Source: Takakia lepidozioides (Eukaryota; Streptophyta; Takakiopsida; Takakiales; Takakiaceae). From it: a stretch of DNA of 64,000 nucleotides. The DNA lies in the NCBI GenBank assembly GCA_030704615.1, contig CM060733.1, forward strand, positions 35,030,001 through 35,094,000. Direction: 5' to 3'. This document shows positions 47,111-59,675 of the stretch, one piece after another. Numbering within the stretch: the first letter of the stretch is position 1; each line of letters begins with the position of its first letter. The notes beneath the pieces are model-generated. The model was not told the origin of the DNA and did no database searches. It worked only from the letters and a program-made list of their open reading frames with translations. The translations under genes and the position numbers were made by a program.

Positions 47111-47579
47111 AAAGATGTACCAACTTGACCGGATGAACTACATCCTATTTACATATTTCATCTAAAAATATGGATGGAATATTCAATCTACACATGTCTT
47201 GATTTAATTGAGGGTGGGAGATTCTAGAATCAGTTACCTGAAGAAGGCAGGGCCAAGTAAATCCCTCAAATTATTGTGGAGAATTACCCACCTAATCGGA
47301 GATTACAGCCCTCTGCCCAAGGTCGCAGACGTGTAATGTGTAATCTGAGGGGGACAATTCCGGTCAGGGAAGCCCTGATATTAGCAAACCGAAAATTAGG
47401 TTAGGTTATTACGTACTATGGAATGGGCCCCCGGCTCGCCACTGCCAACTTACCCGCCATAATGGCATGTGAGGGGGCATTCCGGGTAGGGAAAGGGAAG
47501 AGGAAGCGCTTGTGTGAGAGGGAGTAGCTTTGGTGCGTGGAAGGCAGGGCAGTGCAACAGAGAGAGGCAGTGGGAGACG
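47111..47579. other. CSN5 upstream region
   Basis: Spacer and presumed promoter and 5' UTR of CSN5; no certain TATA box seen. Confidence 0.4.
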
Positions 47580-50500
47580 ATGGAGGCGTCGACGTCGTCG
47601 GCAGCTATAGCCAGGCAGACATGGGAGATAGAAAACAATATTAGTATGGAGACACCGACGGCGGATTCAGACGCTATCTTCGAGTATGATGATGCAGCGC
47701 AAAACAGTGTTCAGCAGCAGAAACCGTGGGCACGAGACCCCCACTATTTCAAGAATGTGAAGATTTCGGCTCTGGCTTTGCTGAAGGTATGCTCAATTTT
47801 CCAGGTGTAAGGAAGCTTAGGCAAATCCTCACAATTTTCGTTGTGGTCGATTCGGCTTTGTATTGGCTACGTTGACAACAGATCTGTTTGTATTCTTTAG
47901 AGGACGTTTCTCACTGTCCCTGTTCGTCCTAATTTAATCCCCTGTTATTTGAATTGGCATCCCGCTACCTATAACAGTTTTTTTGGGATTTGGGAAGATG
48001 GTGGTTCATGCACGATCAGGTGGCACAATCGAAGTCATGGGCCTAATGCAGGGCAAGACAGAGGGAGACACAATTATCATCATGGATGCCTTTGCTCTCC
48101 CAGTGGAGGGGACTGAGACTCGTGTCAACGCTCAAGCTGATGCATACGAGTACATGGTTCAGTATTCTCAGACTAATAAGCAGGTCAGGTTCCTGTTGGC
48201 CTCATGACAGTTAGGTTTTATGCCATGGTTAGGACATGCATGGGCTTTGAATCTGAACCTTTCTGCTGATGTCCAAACCATTTGCTGCCATGTATACGGC
48301 ACATGCGTGACTTATTTCAGGGTCGTGTTTGTGTTTGCTCTGAGCGGGTGAGAATAAATCGCAGTTAATGTATTCTTCTAAAGAGCAAAGGTCAGGTCTT
48401 TAACTAGGGTTTTACCCAGTTAGGGTTGAGATTCTTGCTGGAAGTGGCTGGATTCCCCAGGGTCCTTAGTCAAAATACTTTGGTGGGCTGCGTTTGTCCT
48501 GGAAACATCCTAGCAAGGCAGATTAGCTTGTGGCCTTGTTATGGTTGTGCATAGAGTGGGGAACTTTCTGCAGGATACACATTCCCACCAAATAACAAGA
48601 TTGGTTCGTCTGATAGCAGGTGGGGAGGCTAGAGAATGTGGTGGGATGGTACCACTCACACCCTGGCTACGGCTGCTGGCTCTCAGGCATTGATGTGTCA
48701 ACACAAGTGCTGAACCAGACATACCAGGAACCCTTTTTGGCGGTGGTTGTTGATCCAACACGCACTGTGTCAGCTGGGAAAGTGGAAATTGGTGCATTCC
48801 GGACCTACCCACAGGGCTACAAGCCACCTGACGAGCCTCCCTCCGAGTACCAAACCATTCCTCTTAATAAGATCGAAGATTTTGGTGTCCATTACAAACA
48901 GGTCAGATCCTTTCACGGTATGGGTGTATGCTCTCGAGAGAGGGTATCTTTCTTGCTGTGGGCAATGAATTCACAGGAGTGGCCTTGCTGTTCATCAGAT
49001 CTAGAGGGGTGAAGAGCAAGAATGAGTTCCTATTTAACGGAGTCTCTGTATGAGAGCTGGCAATCAGCATGCAGCCCTACATATATTGCCTTGTCTCTAA
49101 GATGGAACCTAAAACAAGGAAAGGTGCACTTAAAGCTAGGGATGGGCGCCTAACCTTTGAGTCACTGGACATTGTCAGACAGAGTGTAATTTTTATTGCC
49201 ACCCGGCATACAGCATTTTCATGTTATTTGAGGTTCTGAGATTCTGTGGGTTGCAGTATTACTCCTTGGATATTACCTATTTCAAGTCATCATTAGATTC
49301 ACATCTGCTGGACCTCCTATGGAACAAGTATTGGGTCAACACCCTCTCATCATCACCCCTGCTGGGTAACCGCGACTATGTTGCTGGTCAAGTAGCCGAC
49401 CTTGGTATGCAACTCAGCTACAACTCCTTGTACTTTCTCTTTTCCCCAGGGATGATAGCTCCTCAAAGAATGCTTGACCTTAAGGGTGACAAGTTAACAC
49501 TGCTTGAATGGGCATCTCCTTGATATGAGCTAATTTAATCCTCCTGATCTTGTCTGATGCCATACCTTTAAGTTGATCATCGTTCCTATGTTGAGCTGTT
49601 TGATATGTATTATAAAGCAGAAGCACACGATGGCGCATGGTTTTCTGCATCATCATGAAAAACGGAGTGAAGTACTTACGGATCTGATTCTAAGTTGGAT
49701 ATCACTTTTCTTGGTGGCAGCTGAGAAGCTTGAGCAAGCAGAGAGCCAGCTAGCTCACTCAGGGCGCATGGGTGGTTTTTTCATGCCAGTACAGCGGAAA
49801 AAAGAGGTATTCATTGCTTCAAGATGCTGTTTCTTTCAGGATATGTCATGGTGTCAATGAGGTGTCTTGTAGGGCTTCTTTGGAGGAGGAAGGAACAGGT
49901 TAGGAGGGTGAGAGCCGTTTCTAGGACAGAAAGTCCACCCATTATATTCACAGTATTTGGAAAGTGCAGTGGCTGAAACACCTCACAAACAGGAGCTGCA
50001 GCAAAACACTGGTGGATGTGAAAGCTCTACTAGTTACCTTGGTTTCGTCATGTGGGTGTTGTACATCTTTTCCTGACAGACAAAGGTATCGCATGTTGGG
50101 TTTTGGCAGGAAGAATCGCAGATCACCAAGATCTCACGAGACAGCTCTAAGATTACGGTTGAGCAGTTGCATGGCCTCATGTCACAGGTACATCCTGCAA
50201 TTTCTTCTTTGAGCAGGCTCTCCAGCTCTCCAGCTTCCGCTATCCGCCTGCATTTGAGAAGATGAAGTATATATTTGATTTCTACTGGCTTAACCTCAAG
50301 CTTGAAGGTCACTTTATCCAAAGTAAACTTGCCAGTTATTCGTCAGCCTCTTCAACTGGTAGTGTTACCATACATCCTGGTAGTGCAACTTAGCTGCGTA
50401 GTGGAAGTCTCTGCAAGAGGGAACTACACTGCTTCCATGAAGGAATCAACGACCGGGGGAGCATTGTGGCCATTCGGGAGCTCTGTATCCTGATAGTGTG

Positions 50501-50732
50501 CATGATTCTCTCTGTAACCTGGGTGTGTGGGCATGGATGCCTGATTTAGCCGTTTTTAAAACATGATGCTAGGTGTAATATCCTGAAGGTCTATTTCAAA
50601 GTCATATACTGAATTTTACTTACTTTGCTGCAGGTCATTAAGGACACGTTGTTTAATCCAGTGATGCCATCACCAACACCTCCATCTATGTCCTTTGACT
50701 CATTTGGTCCTGAACCTATGGTGGAAACTTAG
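47580..50732 (+). CDS. CSN5: COP9 signalosome subunit 5, deneddylase
   Basis: Seven exons: 47580-47786, 47998-48183, 48620-48901, 49257-49404, 49721-49806, 50110-50187 and 50634-50732. All have GT/AG borders and all phases close, giving 361 residues (Arabidopsis CSN5 proteins are about 357). CSN5 is the catalytic metalloprotease of the COP9 signalosome and removes NEDD8 from cullins, controlling cullin-RING ubiquitin ligases in nucleus and cytosol. The MPN+ domain is intact: EVMGLMQGK holds the active-site glutamate, and [16 protein letters not shown] holds the JAMM HxH...D zinc ligands. [38 protein letters not shown] and the C-terminal [13 protein letters not shown] follow. The first Met (MEASTSS) fits the family start. 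Genes in order: CSN5, CPR5-like and P-class PPR, all on plus. Confidence 0.97.
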
Positions 50733-51572
50733 TAGGTTGAGTGATACGGTTAGGTGGTAGTAGGAGCTAATCGACTACATTGATCTCTCTGGCATTTATG
50801 GTGGCTTCCCCTTCATGTGCACTTGACCACTGGAGTGAGACTGGAGGGTTCATGTCAGCGGAGGCTGGCTTGCTTGGCAGGAAACTACAATCTTTGACGG
50901 CAGAGGTTAAAACCATTGAGCAGTTTTACTCATTATTTTTACTCTGATCAGGAAATGTGCAGACCCCACGATCCAAAGCTTTGTAAAGCAAAAACTCCTG
51001 GCATTGTCTCTCTGGTACTTTTTGCTGTGCTGTCTTGTTGCATAAGCTGTCGTGCTTCCTGTAGGCATTTTGAAGTTCATTCCATTCATGATGCATTTGC
51101 CCTCAACTCCCTCTGTGCACTTGTTCTGCCTTTCTCCCTGCCAGTTTCCTACAACATTCCAGGATTCAAGAAAGGCAACCATTTCAAAAAAATTATGGGA
51201 ACAAATGGAACGTTTTTGGGAATCCAGAGGCTATAGATTCTTTATTCTGTAGGGCCACGTGTCAGCCCATATATCCTCCTCGTGGAAGGCTACGTGGCAG
51301 CGTCCTTGCCAACCTGTGAAGGGTCGCGAAGTGTCACCCACGGGAGGTTCTGATTAGCTGACAGCTGCCAGTCAGGGATCCTGATGAACCCGAATGGATG
51401 GAAATGTTCTATCCAAAGTGACCCGGTAAGCCGGTTGCCTTCGCCTCCCTAGCTTTTCAAACGCACAAGCTGCGCAGGAGGACGTTGGAAATCCGCTTTG
51501 CTGCGATCTGTGGCTTCTTCTCAGAATCCTGTGGATGAGGAGGGGGAATTTTCGCTGTAGAGAAGTAGGACC
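50733..51572. other. CSN5 3' region and CPR5-like 5' region
   Basis: No further gene. CSN5 3' UTR is followed by the presumed promoter and leader of the next gene. Confidence 0.5.
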
Positions 51573-54500
51573 ATGCTTCAGCTGTTTGGTGGTGTTTTGT
51601 TCCTGCTGTGTTTTGCATCTCTAGCTTGCCACGCTGTGGATGTTTCCAATTCTGTAAACTACGCGGATGCTGCCCTTGACTTGAAGTCCCAGGATGCACT
51701 TGAAGCGGTGGGTGTAACAGGGCTGTTTGAGCACATTGTATCAAGCTGGAATGACCAGGTTTTGGAGTTGGATGCGTTGACCCGGTGCATTAAGGAGAGC
51801 CGAGCTGAGCACGCTGTTGACAGATGGTTGGATTGTGTAGAATCCTTGGAAGCGAGAAATGCTCCTCTGCGTTCTGCCCAAAGCTCTTTCAGTCAGTCAG
51901 AATCTGAATCTGAGCTTATGCGGGAGCCAGATAGTACACATTCAATGCATGGTGATTTGCCAAATCATGGTGACGAGGAGGTTGTTCCTGTTGTTGAATC
52001 TTCGACCGAAGCTACTGAGTTGAGAGCCTCTACGCCGCTCGAAGTCCCTTCCTACGAACCTGCCGGAGAGGGTACTGAAAAGCCTGAGTTTGAAAACCCT
52101 AATCTAGTTTGGACGCCTCTGAGGCCAGAAACCTATGGCGAAGAGAATGATGAGAGTGCAAGAAAGTTGCTGGCCCATGAAAGCGAGTCTGAATTATATG
52201 CAGGGGGGACTGAAAGTGATTGTAGAGAAGTTGGGAGCAACATGCGTTCAAAGTCACCTTTGGAGGAGATTAACTCACAAGATCCAGCGGAGGAAAAAGT
52301 TCTACATTCGGGAATGTTCGAAATTGGCGACGGCGGCAGTGCTGATACAAATTCCGAGACTACCCTCTTATCCGACCCTGCGTCTCAGTTTGCTCAAGGC
52401 GGGTAATGAAGCTATTGCATGTCGCTACAGAAGAAAGGGATGTTAATGGTTATTTTTGTACAAGGTGTGCTCAAGTTGTATATACGCTACTTTGCTGCTT
52501 TAGTGTTGACTGTCTCTTACTGGTACGCGTCTATGAGACAGTAACCTACGAATGTGTATTAGAGAAGAGTTAACCTAGTTGAATTAGTTTGCTCGGATAG
52601 GAAGTCTTAGATGAAGTTTCTGCTAGTAGCTTGACGACAGAGCCCACCAAAGTGAGTGTTTATGGCATCCAATAGAGTTCGCCTCAAGCCATCGGACACT
52701 ACAGTCATCGGAATACTCCACTTCATAAATCCACTATCTGCTACGAGGTCAAAAAACAAGACCGTGGTTTGGTACATGCTTAACAGGTTTTGTTCTCATT
52801 AGTAGCTGGAATTTCTGGGTTTGCTGATTGCAGTATTTGCCCGGAGGAACCAAGGACTGCTGTGGATGGCCTTGCGGATATGAAAAATGAAAATGGTGTT
52901 ATCACCAGTGACCAGGGGGGCGATGGATTGGATGCTCTCAAAGTGGCTGCCTGTATAGGTGCTGTTGTCACACTGCTTTTGAGAAAGAGACCCAGAGCTA
53001 GGGATACACTTACTTCGGCCAATTCCTCACAATTGGACGAGAGAGGGTCAGCTATGACAGGGTATTTATCAGGGCATGAACATGGTGGGCAAGTGGAGGT
53101 ACTGGCTAGAAGTCTACCTGTCCCCCTTGGAATGGCAATTGCAACTGTTATTGCTGAGGTGGAGAGCATCCTTCCTATGGCCCATATTTGTATTTGAGGA
53201 AATGTATCTACATCTCTTATTTGTAAACAGCCCGTATCGGTAATTTATCTTGGAAAGGCCTGTATTTGCAAGCACTTGGTGACAAAGATGAAGTTAGTTA
53301 CACCTGTAATATGTTAAAAAAATTAAGCCAAAGGTACAAAAACTGAGAGAGTTAGTTTATTGCTTACAACAGGAGTGTAACAACCCAATGCATATGCAGG
53401 TGGCGGGCACAGCAGTTTCTAGCCTTTGTAAATTCCTCACCACAAACAGCACGTGAATAGCAGTGATATTAAAGAGTCCTAACTTTTTTCTGCGACGCAC
53501 TTCAATTGGAAGCTTCTAAGGTGGAGCAAGGTTGTTTTAAAGGGGATAACAATAAAGCAGCACTAGTGCTATGTACTTGCATTTGTTTTTGTACCGAGTC
53601 ACAATTCATGAAGGGGACTTTCACACCAACTTAGTCTAGCCAGCATCTATTCCCAGGGTTCTTGTAGTAGGAATTGAAAAATAGGCGATGGTGTTATGCT
53701 CCCTCATGAATTGCAGAAACTAAAGAATATACACAAAGCATTTTAATGTCTGCTATGTGTTGGGGTGCTGAAACATCCTTGTGTGAGTTTGTATTCTAGG
53801 TGGGTTATCTCGGACATTGTGTGAGCCTGCACGTATGTAAATTTATGTGGCAGGGCCGAGAGTGAAACAAGGCATTTCTTCTGCATATTGCTCTCATTAG
53901 CCGGTTATTTGTCTGAATCCGAAAAAAAGCTCTGCAGGTCCATATTTTTCGGTTTATACTATCTTAAATCTAATTGGTCTGCTACTCTGTAGGTGTTGGA
54001 GCAGCAGCACAGCTCTCTGGAAGGGTCTCGGTCAGCAGATGAGCTTACCAAGGTATATCCAAGGCCCATGGGATATAGGAGTGGATTTCTGCTGGTTCTT
54101 TGATATCCATTTGTTGGTTGGGTAAGATAATGCAGATAGCTCTTTTAATGTATGTGGATGTAATAAATTAGATAGTTTTCAGTTTTGCAGGGACTGGTTT
54201 AGCTAAGGGTGTATTCGGGAGGTAGCATGGGTTGAGGGGGTCGCAAAGCTTTGTTCTTGTGACACTTTATTGTAGCTACTGATATGCAAGTGCAGACAAG
54301 CTGATGTAGACAGCCTTCAAACAAGGAATGATTTTGAATCTACCACCATGATCATGGGATCCTAAGTGTGTGAGCATATTCGATAAAAATTCAGTACGTG
54401 TGTTCATTGTTGTGTCCTGCAGCTCTTGGAGGCAGCGATGAAGGAGGAACTGTTGCCGGTGAGAGTCCGAGGCTTGCTATTTATCATAACTTCTTCCATA

Positions 54501-56932
54501 TTGTATATTCTGTTTCAAAGTACAGTATTTCAACAGGGTGAAATGACAAGGAAGTCTAATCTTTGGGTTCCTTTCTACTACATGCAGATAATGGGAAGTG
54601 AGTTTACTGGATTTGTGGATCAGTTCAAGCAGACATTTAGGAGAACTTATCGACTAATAAGCAGTGTCCGAAGTGCTTCTAAGAAACTGCCATGTGGTCC
54701 TATGGTTAATCCAAATGGCAGCTCTCACAAAAGGTCGGCAGATGGATCACCTGGCCGGCTTGCTGCAGTTGAAGGAGACACTGGGGTCTCAAGAACTAAA
54801 TACACCCGTGTAACAAGAGTTAGAAGCAGCTCAGATGTGGGTTTCAGGCGAGGCTTTCAAGAGAATCTGGAGGCCCTGGATTTGGAGTGGGACTTAGCAG
54901 AGCGGTTTCGCAGGATGACCTTTTCTTCCCAAAATGGGGAACAGGAGGCTGAGAGCAAAAATCCAGAAAGCTCTAGTGGCTGCCGTAGCCAGTCAAAGGT
55001 GCTACGCCATCAGCTAGACTTACAGCAGGAGGAGACTCCAAGATGTGCCGAGATCTCCAGTGAGAGACAATGGGGGGTGGGGGTGCCAGACAGGAAATTG
55101 CCTCACTATGGTGGGCTGCAAAGTACTCATATTGGCCCTGATAGTGAGGGAGAATTTAGCTTTGTAGGTGTGAAAGATTTGGATGGAGCTGATGGGCTGA
55201 CGAGCAAAAGTTTCAGGCAAGTTGTCTCAGCAGGAAAAGTCGGAACACAGGGAGAGGAAGAGGTCTACAACCATGAGAGACAAGAAACTGATGTTGACAG
55301 TAGATGGGTAACCAAAGCAATAGAGCCAATGGCAAATGGTCTTATGGAGGGTGGGGTCCTTGCATTGGAAAATTCTGCATGCTCTAGTGGTTCTCTTCCA
55401 AGTACCCCCTCACATTCTGCAAATCGGCAACTGCAAGGGATGAGGTTTGACTTCAATGAAAGGGATCCAGCTATTGGAGGAAGGGATGCTGCCTATGGTG
55501 AGATACCAGGTGGTCGGCCAGTGGGAGGCACTCAGCAAGATGCTATGATTCTGTCAGCCTTCCCATTACAAGGTACTGCAGCCGGGAATTTGCAACAAGA
55601 CTTTCTGCATGTGCTGAAGAAATCTGTAGAGGTGCAGGAGCACCAGAATTATCTTAAGTCAGTGGAGCTAGTCCACCGCATGAAGCACCTGAGTTTGGAC
55701 GAAGAGCATCTACAACTCTCATCAGAATCAAACCAGTTGATGAGAGAGAATGTGGATCTGAGTCGGGTGAAGGCCAAATTCCGGGAAAATGAGGTTCAGG
55801 ACCGCAAGATGGCTATGGCATATTCAGAGTTGAGTCGGACATGTGCGGATGAGTTGGTGGCAGGGTTAAGTGTGATGCTGTGTGCTCTCTTCTATGGTTG
55901 TTGGAAGTACTCACATGCACGGCTGTACGATGTGGTGTTGACGTGCCAACCTGCTGTTTATGTAAGTGTTTGTTCTCTTTCACTCTGATTGTCTCCAGCC
56001 ATCATTACAGGATTACAGAGAGGATATTTTACCTCCAGGGATTGCTTCATTGTGCGAATGGCATTCTTGGGAATTTTCAGCTTATATCCAAGTCATTTGT
56101 TGTCAGTAGTTCATGGTAGGCCATGAGGTGATGACTACTGTTTCTACATTGTATGACTTCTTAGACCTAGAAAACTGTTCTAGCGTTACTCCCTACTTGA
56201 GTACACCTCGTATACGCACTCTTATTTTCCAGTTTCGGTCGCATTTTAAGTCTTAAGATGAATGATCTAATAACTGATGGAACTACAATTTTTTTTATTG
56301 AGAAGATTCTGAAACCAGAGTGGTGTCTTGACCAGGAACTCAGCAATTCTATGATACCAGGTATCAACCGGGTAGTCAATTCATTGAACATTCTCATGGG
56401 CCAGTTTCAGATGTTCATATGTCAGGTTACTGTTGCGAGCCGCATGTTCGTTGGTCTGGGTATCATCTCAATAGTTGCTGCTTCTCTTCTACGGAAAAGT
56501 GTGACAAGCTCTAGCCAGGCAATGCCAGCAACAATCCTCATAATTGTGTTGGGAGGAGTATGTGGCTTGGCTGGTAAATTTGCAGTTGACAGTATGGGGG
56601 GATCTGGTTATCATTGGGTTCTTATGTGGGAAGCTCTGTGTTTGGTACATGCTTGTGCCACTTGCTTCACACCCTTCTTGTTTTGGTTGCTAAATGGGAC
56701 CCTTGACAGGCCCTTTGAAAAGCGACGGCATCAGATAGTTAGCCCATTGCTGCGTCAGTTTGTTTTTCATGTATCTCTAGTGTTGATTATCCCAGCTATG
56801 GCAGGGCTCCTTCCTTTTGCTCCTTTCAGGGAAGTATTGCTGAATATTTCCTCAACAATTTTTAACATCGTTTTGTCACCCTTAGACTCGGATGTTCGGG
56901 AGAGGGCAAGGAATTCATTGGTTCTAAATTGA
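51573..56932 (+). CDS. CPR5: CPR5-like membrane nucleoporin with long N-terminal extension
   Basis: Six exons: 51573-52402, 52834-53158, 53993-54052, 54423-54458, 54588-55961 and about 56303-56932; phases close to give about 1084 residues. The second half matches CPR5, in Arabidopsis a nuclear-envelope membrane protein that restrains immunity-linked cell death. Landmarks are SLPVPLGMAIATVIAE, FVDQFKQTFRRTYRLI, a helical stretch HVLKKSVEVQEHQNYLKSVE, DELVAGLSVMLCALFYG, VASRMFVGLG, SQAMPATILIIVLGGVCGLA and GKFAVDSMGGSGYHWVLMWE, with several membrane segments. Arabidopsis CPR5 is about 564 residues. Here some 385 residues precede the shared part: a signal peptide (MLQLFGGVLFLLCFASLAC), a long acidic region and a membrane segment (VAACIGAVVTLLL) followed by RKRPRARD. 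The join of exons 1 and 2 rests on splice sites and phase only; exon 1 could belong to a separate gene or alternative transcript. Confidence 0.85.
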
Positions 56933-59141
56933 AGTTGCAACTTCAGTTGTGTTTCTGGAAAAATAGACAAGACTTGTCAGTTGTAGTTTGCTTCAAAGGA
57001 CTGAAGTGTTCTCATCAGTTGTAGAAGTCAGCTTCAGCACCATTACAGGCAAAACAAGTAGAGCAGCGCAGGCTGGGCAATTATCCAAAAACGCATTTTG
57101 TTGGCAAGCTGTTTTCCTGCTTGCAAGCATTTTACCCATGCTTGGGGATTAAAGTAAAGTGATCACTACAGGTATCTTTGTACCTTTGTAGACTTGTATT
57201 GTGCCAACCAGGACTTGGGTTGCGAATGGCTCACAATAATGTTGATCGATGTGTGCAATGAGATGATTTTTGATCAGAGACTGGTCTGTTGGAAAAAAGG
57301 AAAGGATGGAGATGGCTCAACACCGTATATGAACAGGCAATACGAGTCCTGTGAGGAGTGACAGGAGTCACTCAGTGTTCTATTGATATTGCAGAGACCT
57401 ACATGCACACTATACATATTCCTGTAGTAATGAGTCAGAGAAGAGCATGCACGCAATGGAAATGAGTTCAACAATCAGCAAATGAGCAGGGTGCACTTCC
57501 ATCGGTGGTGCTAGAACATCAAGCAGCAGCAGTTGTAGAAAGGATCTCACTATATTGTAGTGTATGCTGCCAACCACCAAATCTGTCAAACCTACCCCTA
57601 CCAGCCTATCATACCAGAATCCAGGAAGATGCTCTTGGAAGTGATGAAGAATGCTGGCTATGGCTACAGAGAGAGGGAAGAGATGACTCGGGAAGTTCTT
57701 TCTCAACCTCAACGTTTTTAGCCTTGTGATGGATATCACAAGGTTGATATCCTTGACACTTGGAAACAACATATGGGAGCTGTTGTAGCTTCATAAAATG
57801 TGTTTCTATACTCTAAAATATATCAAGGACAGGATATATGTGCATCATGGTTTATGGCATCAAATAACAAGTAGGAAAGACTTGATGAGTTGCCAAATAT
57901 GAAGTAAACACACTTAGATCTCTGGAGTAGAGTAGATGCCCCAGCCATGGAGCCATCACCCAAGCACCAGAAGTGAGGGCATAGGCAATGTGCTAACCAA
58001 ATATTATCGTTAATAGATTCACAGGCTAAAGCGCCAACCTCTCTATACTACGCCCCTTGACCTTCGGGCTATGGCGGCACACTCTCACCCCTGGGCTTGT
58101 GGGGTGAGACCATCTTCTCTCTTTCCACCCATTCCTGATGCTCTGTCTTTCTCGGCCTTCCTACCGCCCTCCTCCTGCTGCCCACATAGTTGTATCGATC
58201 AATGGTGGCCCCGACTGGTTGTGGGTTCTTCAGTGCGCAGATTGGCGACCTTGGAGCATGGCACGCCCGCCGGTGTGGATATGAGTGCTCCGTTAAGCTC
58301 AGTGAAGGACTACAACTATGCGCTTCTGAAATGTGCAAGGTCTGCGTTTGTAGGGATCTGTGGACACTTACTTAGACATGGAGGGAGGGTCATGAAGTCT
58401 CTGGGAATTCGGAATGGGGTATTTGTGATCCTGGGGCAATGTTCTAATGGTCCAGCCGAAAATGTGAAGTGTGATTTCTTGTGTTTCTTTTCCCTTGTCG
58501 ACAAAGTGTGGATGTCGATGAAGAGTGGATTGACAGGAAGACGAGTACAAATCGTGCTTCTTAACAAACTCAACCTGCACCAACATAACAGTGCTATAAG
58601 ACCACGGAGGATTACTTAGATCCCTCCTATTCCACAGAGAGATATGTAGGAAACTAGGCAGAGGAAGAGTCGCAACGCACAAATTAGCGACCATTGAACG
58701 ACAGTGTGGGAGATGCGCTGTGGATTTTATGTGGAGGATCTCGAGTATCATCTCCCTTTAAACCCTAAACCCTCATGGGGTTCTCCAGTTGCTTACACAC
58801 TCATATTGCTTTGCATTGCTAGGTGCTTCAGGGGCACTCGCTCTCCGGGAGCCACAGAACTTAAGGGGAATTAAGAACTATACATAAATAGGAATTTGCG
58901 TGGCTCCCTGCTAGCGTTGGGCGACATAGCTTGGGGGCATAGTCCCAGCGGCATGCTAACTTTGAAATTAACATTGCCCTCAACAGACAGCAGTAGGAAA
59001 TTGGAGTTCTGGTGATTGCACTGCCAGAAAAACTGCGTGGTGAAAAGGGCGCTTTAGAAGACCTGTATTATGACCACAAGAGGCCCAGATGGCCTATGAA
59101 CCAAAGAAAACCTATCAATCATAGAGATAGAGAGAATGTAC
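56933..59141. other. intergenic spacer
   Basis: 3' UTR of the CPR5-like gene, then unassigned sequence. An open frame at 58071-58619 shows no known family. A missing first exon of the P-class PPR gene could lie in this stretch, but I could not recognise one. Confidence 0.4.
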
Positions 59142-59549
59142 TCATAAGATGTTGTTTGCCGTAGCCTTGTGGCCATTGACCCCGCGCCCAGTTGGAGCAG
59201 AACACAAAGGGACAGAAACTACCTTTGTCAGGGGCTGACGCTGGTGGTATGACTTACCGGGAAACAGACAATTGATCCGAGTTTTCCAGATGTCCTCTAG
59301 AAATCCCTTCACACAAGCATCAATCTGCTGTGTGTGATTTGCCGAATAACTAGACCCCAAAAGGGCCTGGGCTATTGGCTCAGCCTCGACATTTTCAAAG
59401 TCGGTAACAGAGGTACAGGAACAATTCCCTTGATGGATTTGAAGAGGGTGTCTCTCTGGTGGAGTACCCAGGACAATGGATGGGAAAGTGTGCCCACGCA
59501 ACGGGCATTTGCAGTCCCCCTTTCCTCTCTGCGTCTGTTTGCTGTTCAA
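59142..59549 (-). pseudogene. isolated exon of unknown gene, dispersed family copy 3
   Basis: The minus strand is read as one exon containing RDTLFKSIKGIVPVPLLP (one frame), then ALLGSSYSANHTQQIDACVK and GFLEDIWKTRINCLF. It is followed by a GTAAGTC donor near 59260 and intron sequence with CAATGGCCACAAGGCTACGG. Fragments of the same exon and intron lie at 18.03-18.47 and 18.88-19.23 kb. The LLGSS...QID pattern is faintly like the C-terminal half of glutathione-transferase-like domains in translation factors, but too weak to name. Confidence 0.45.
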
Positions 59550-59594
59550 AGGTAGGCTTACCGCCCTGAGTTTAAATGTCAGTCTAGTGCCGAG

Positions 59595-59597
<3 letters not shown>

Positions 59598-59632
<35 letters not shown>
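59598..59632. repeat. (GA)n microsatellite
   Basis: About 17 GA units in the intron just before the first PPR exon found. Confidence 0.95.
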
Positions 59633-59633
<1 letters not shown>

Positions 59634-59675
59634 CTTTCTCTATTACATAATCCAAACATATGTCTGCTTTGCCAG

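Noticed and set aside
59142..59549. Elongation factor 1B-gamma or tRNA-synthetase GST-like exon
   Set aside because: Only a faint LLGSS...QID similarity; too weak to name the gene.
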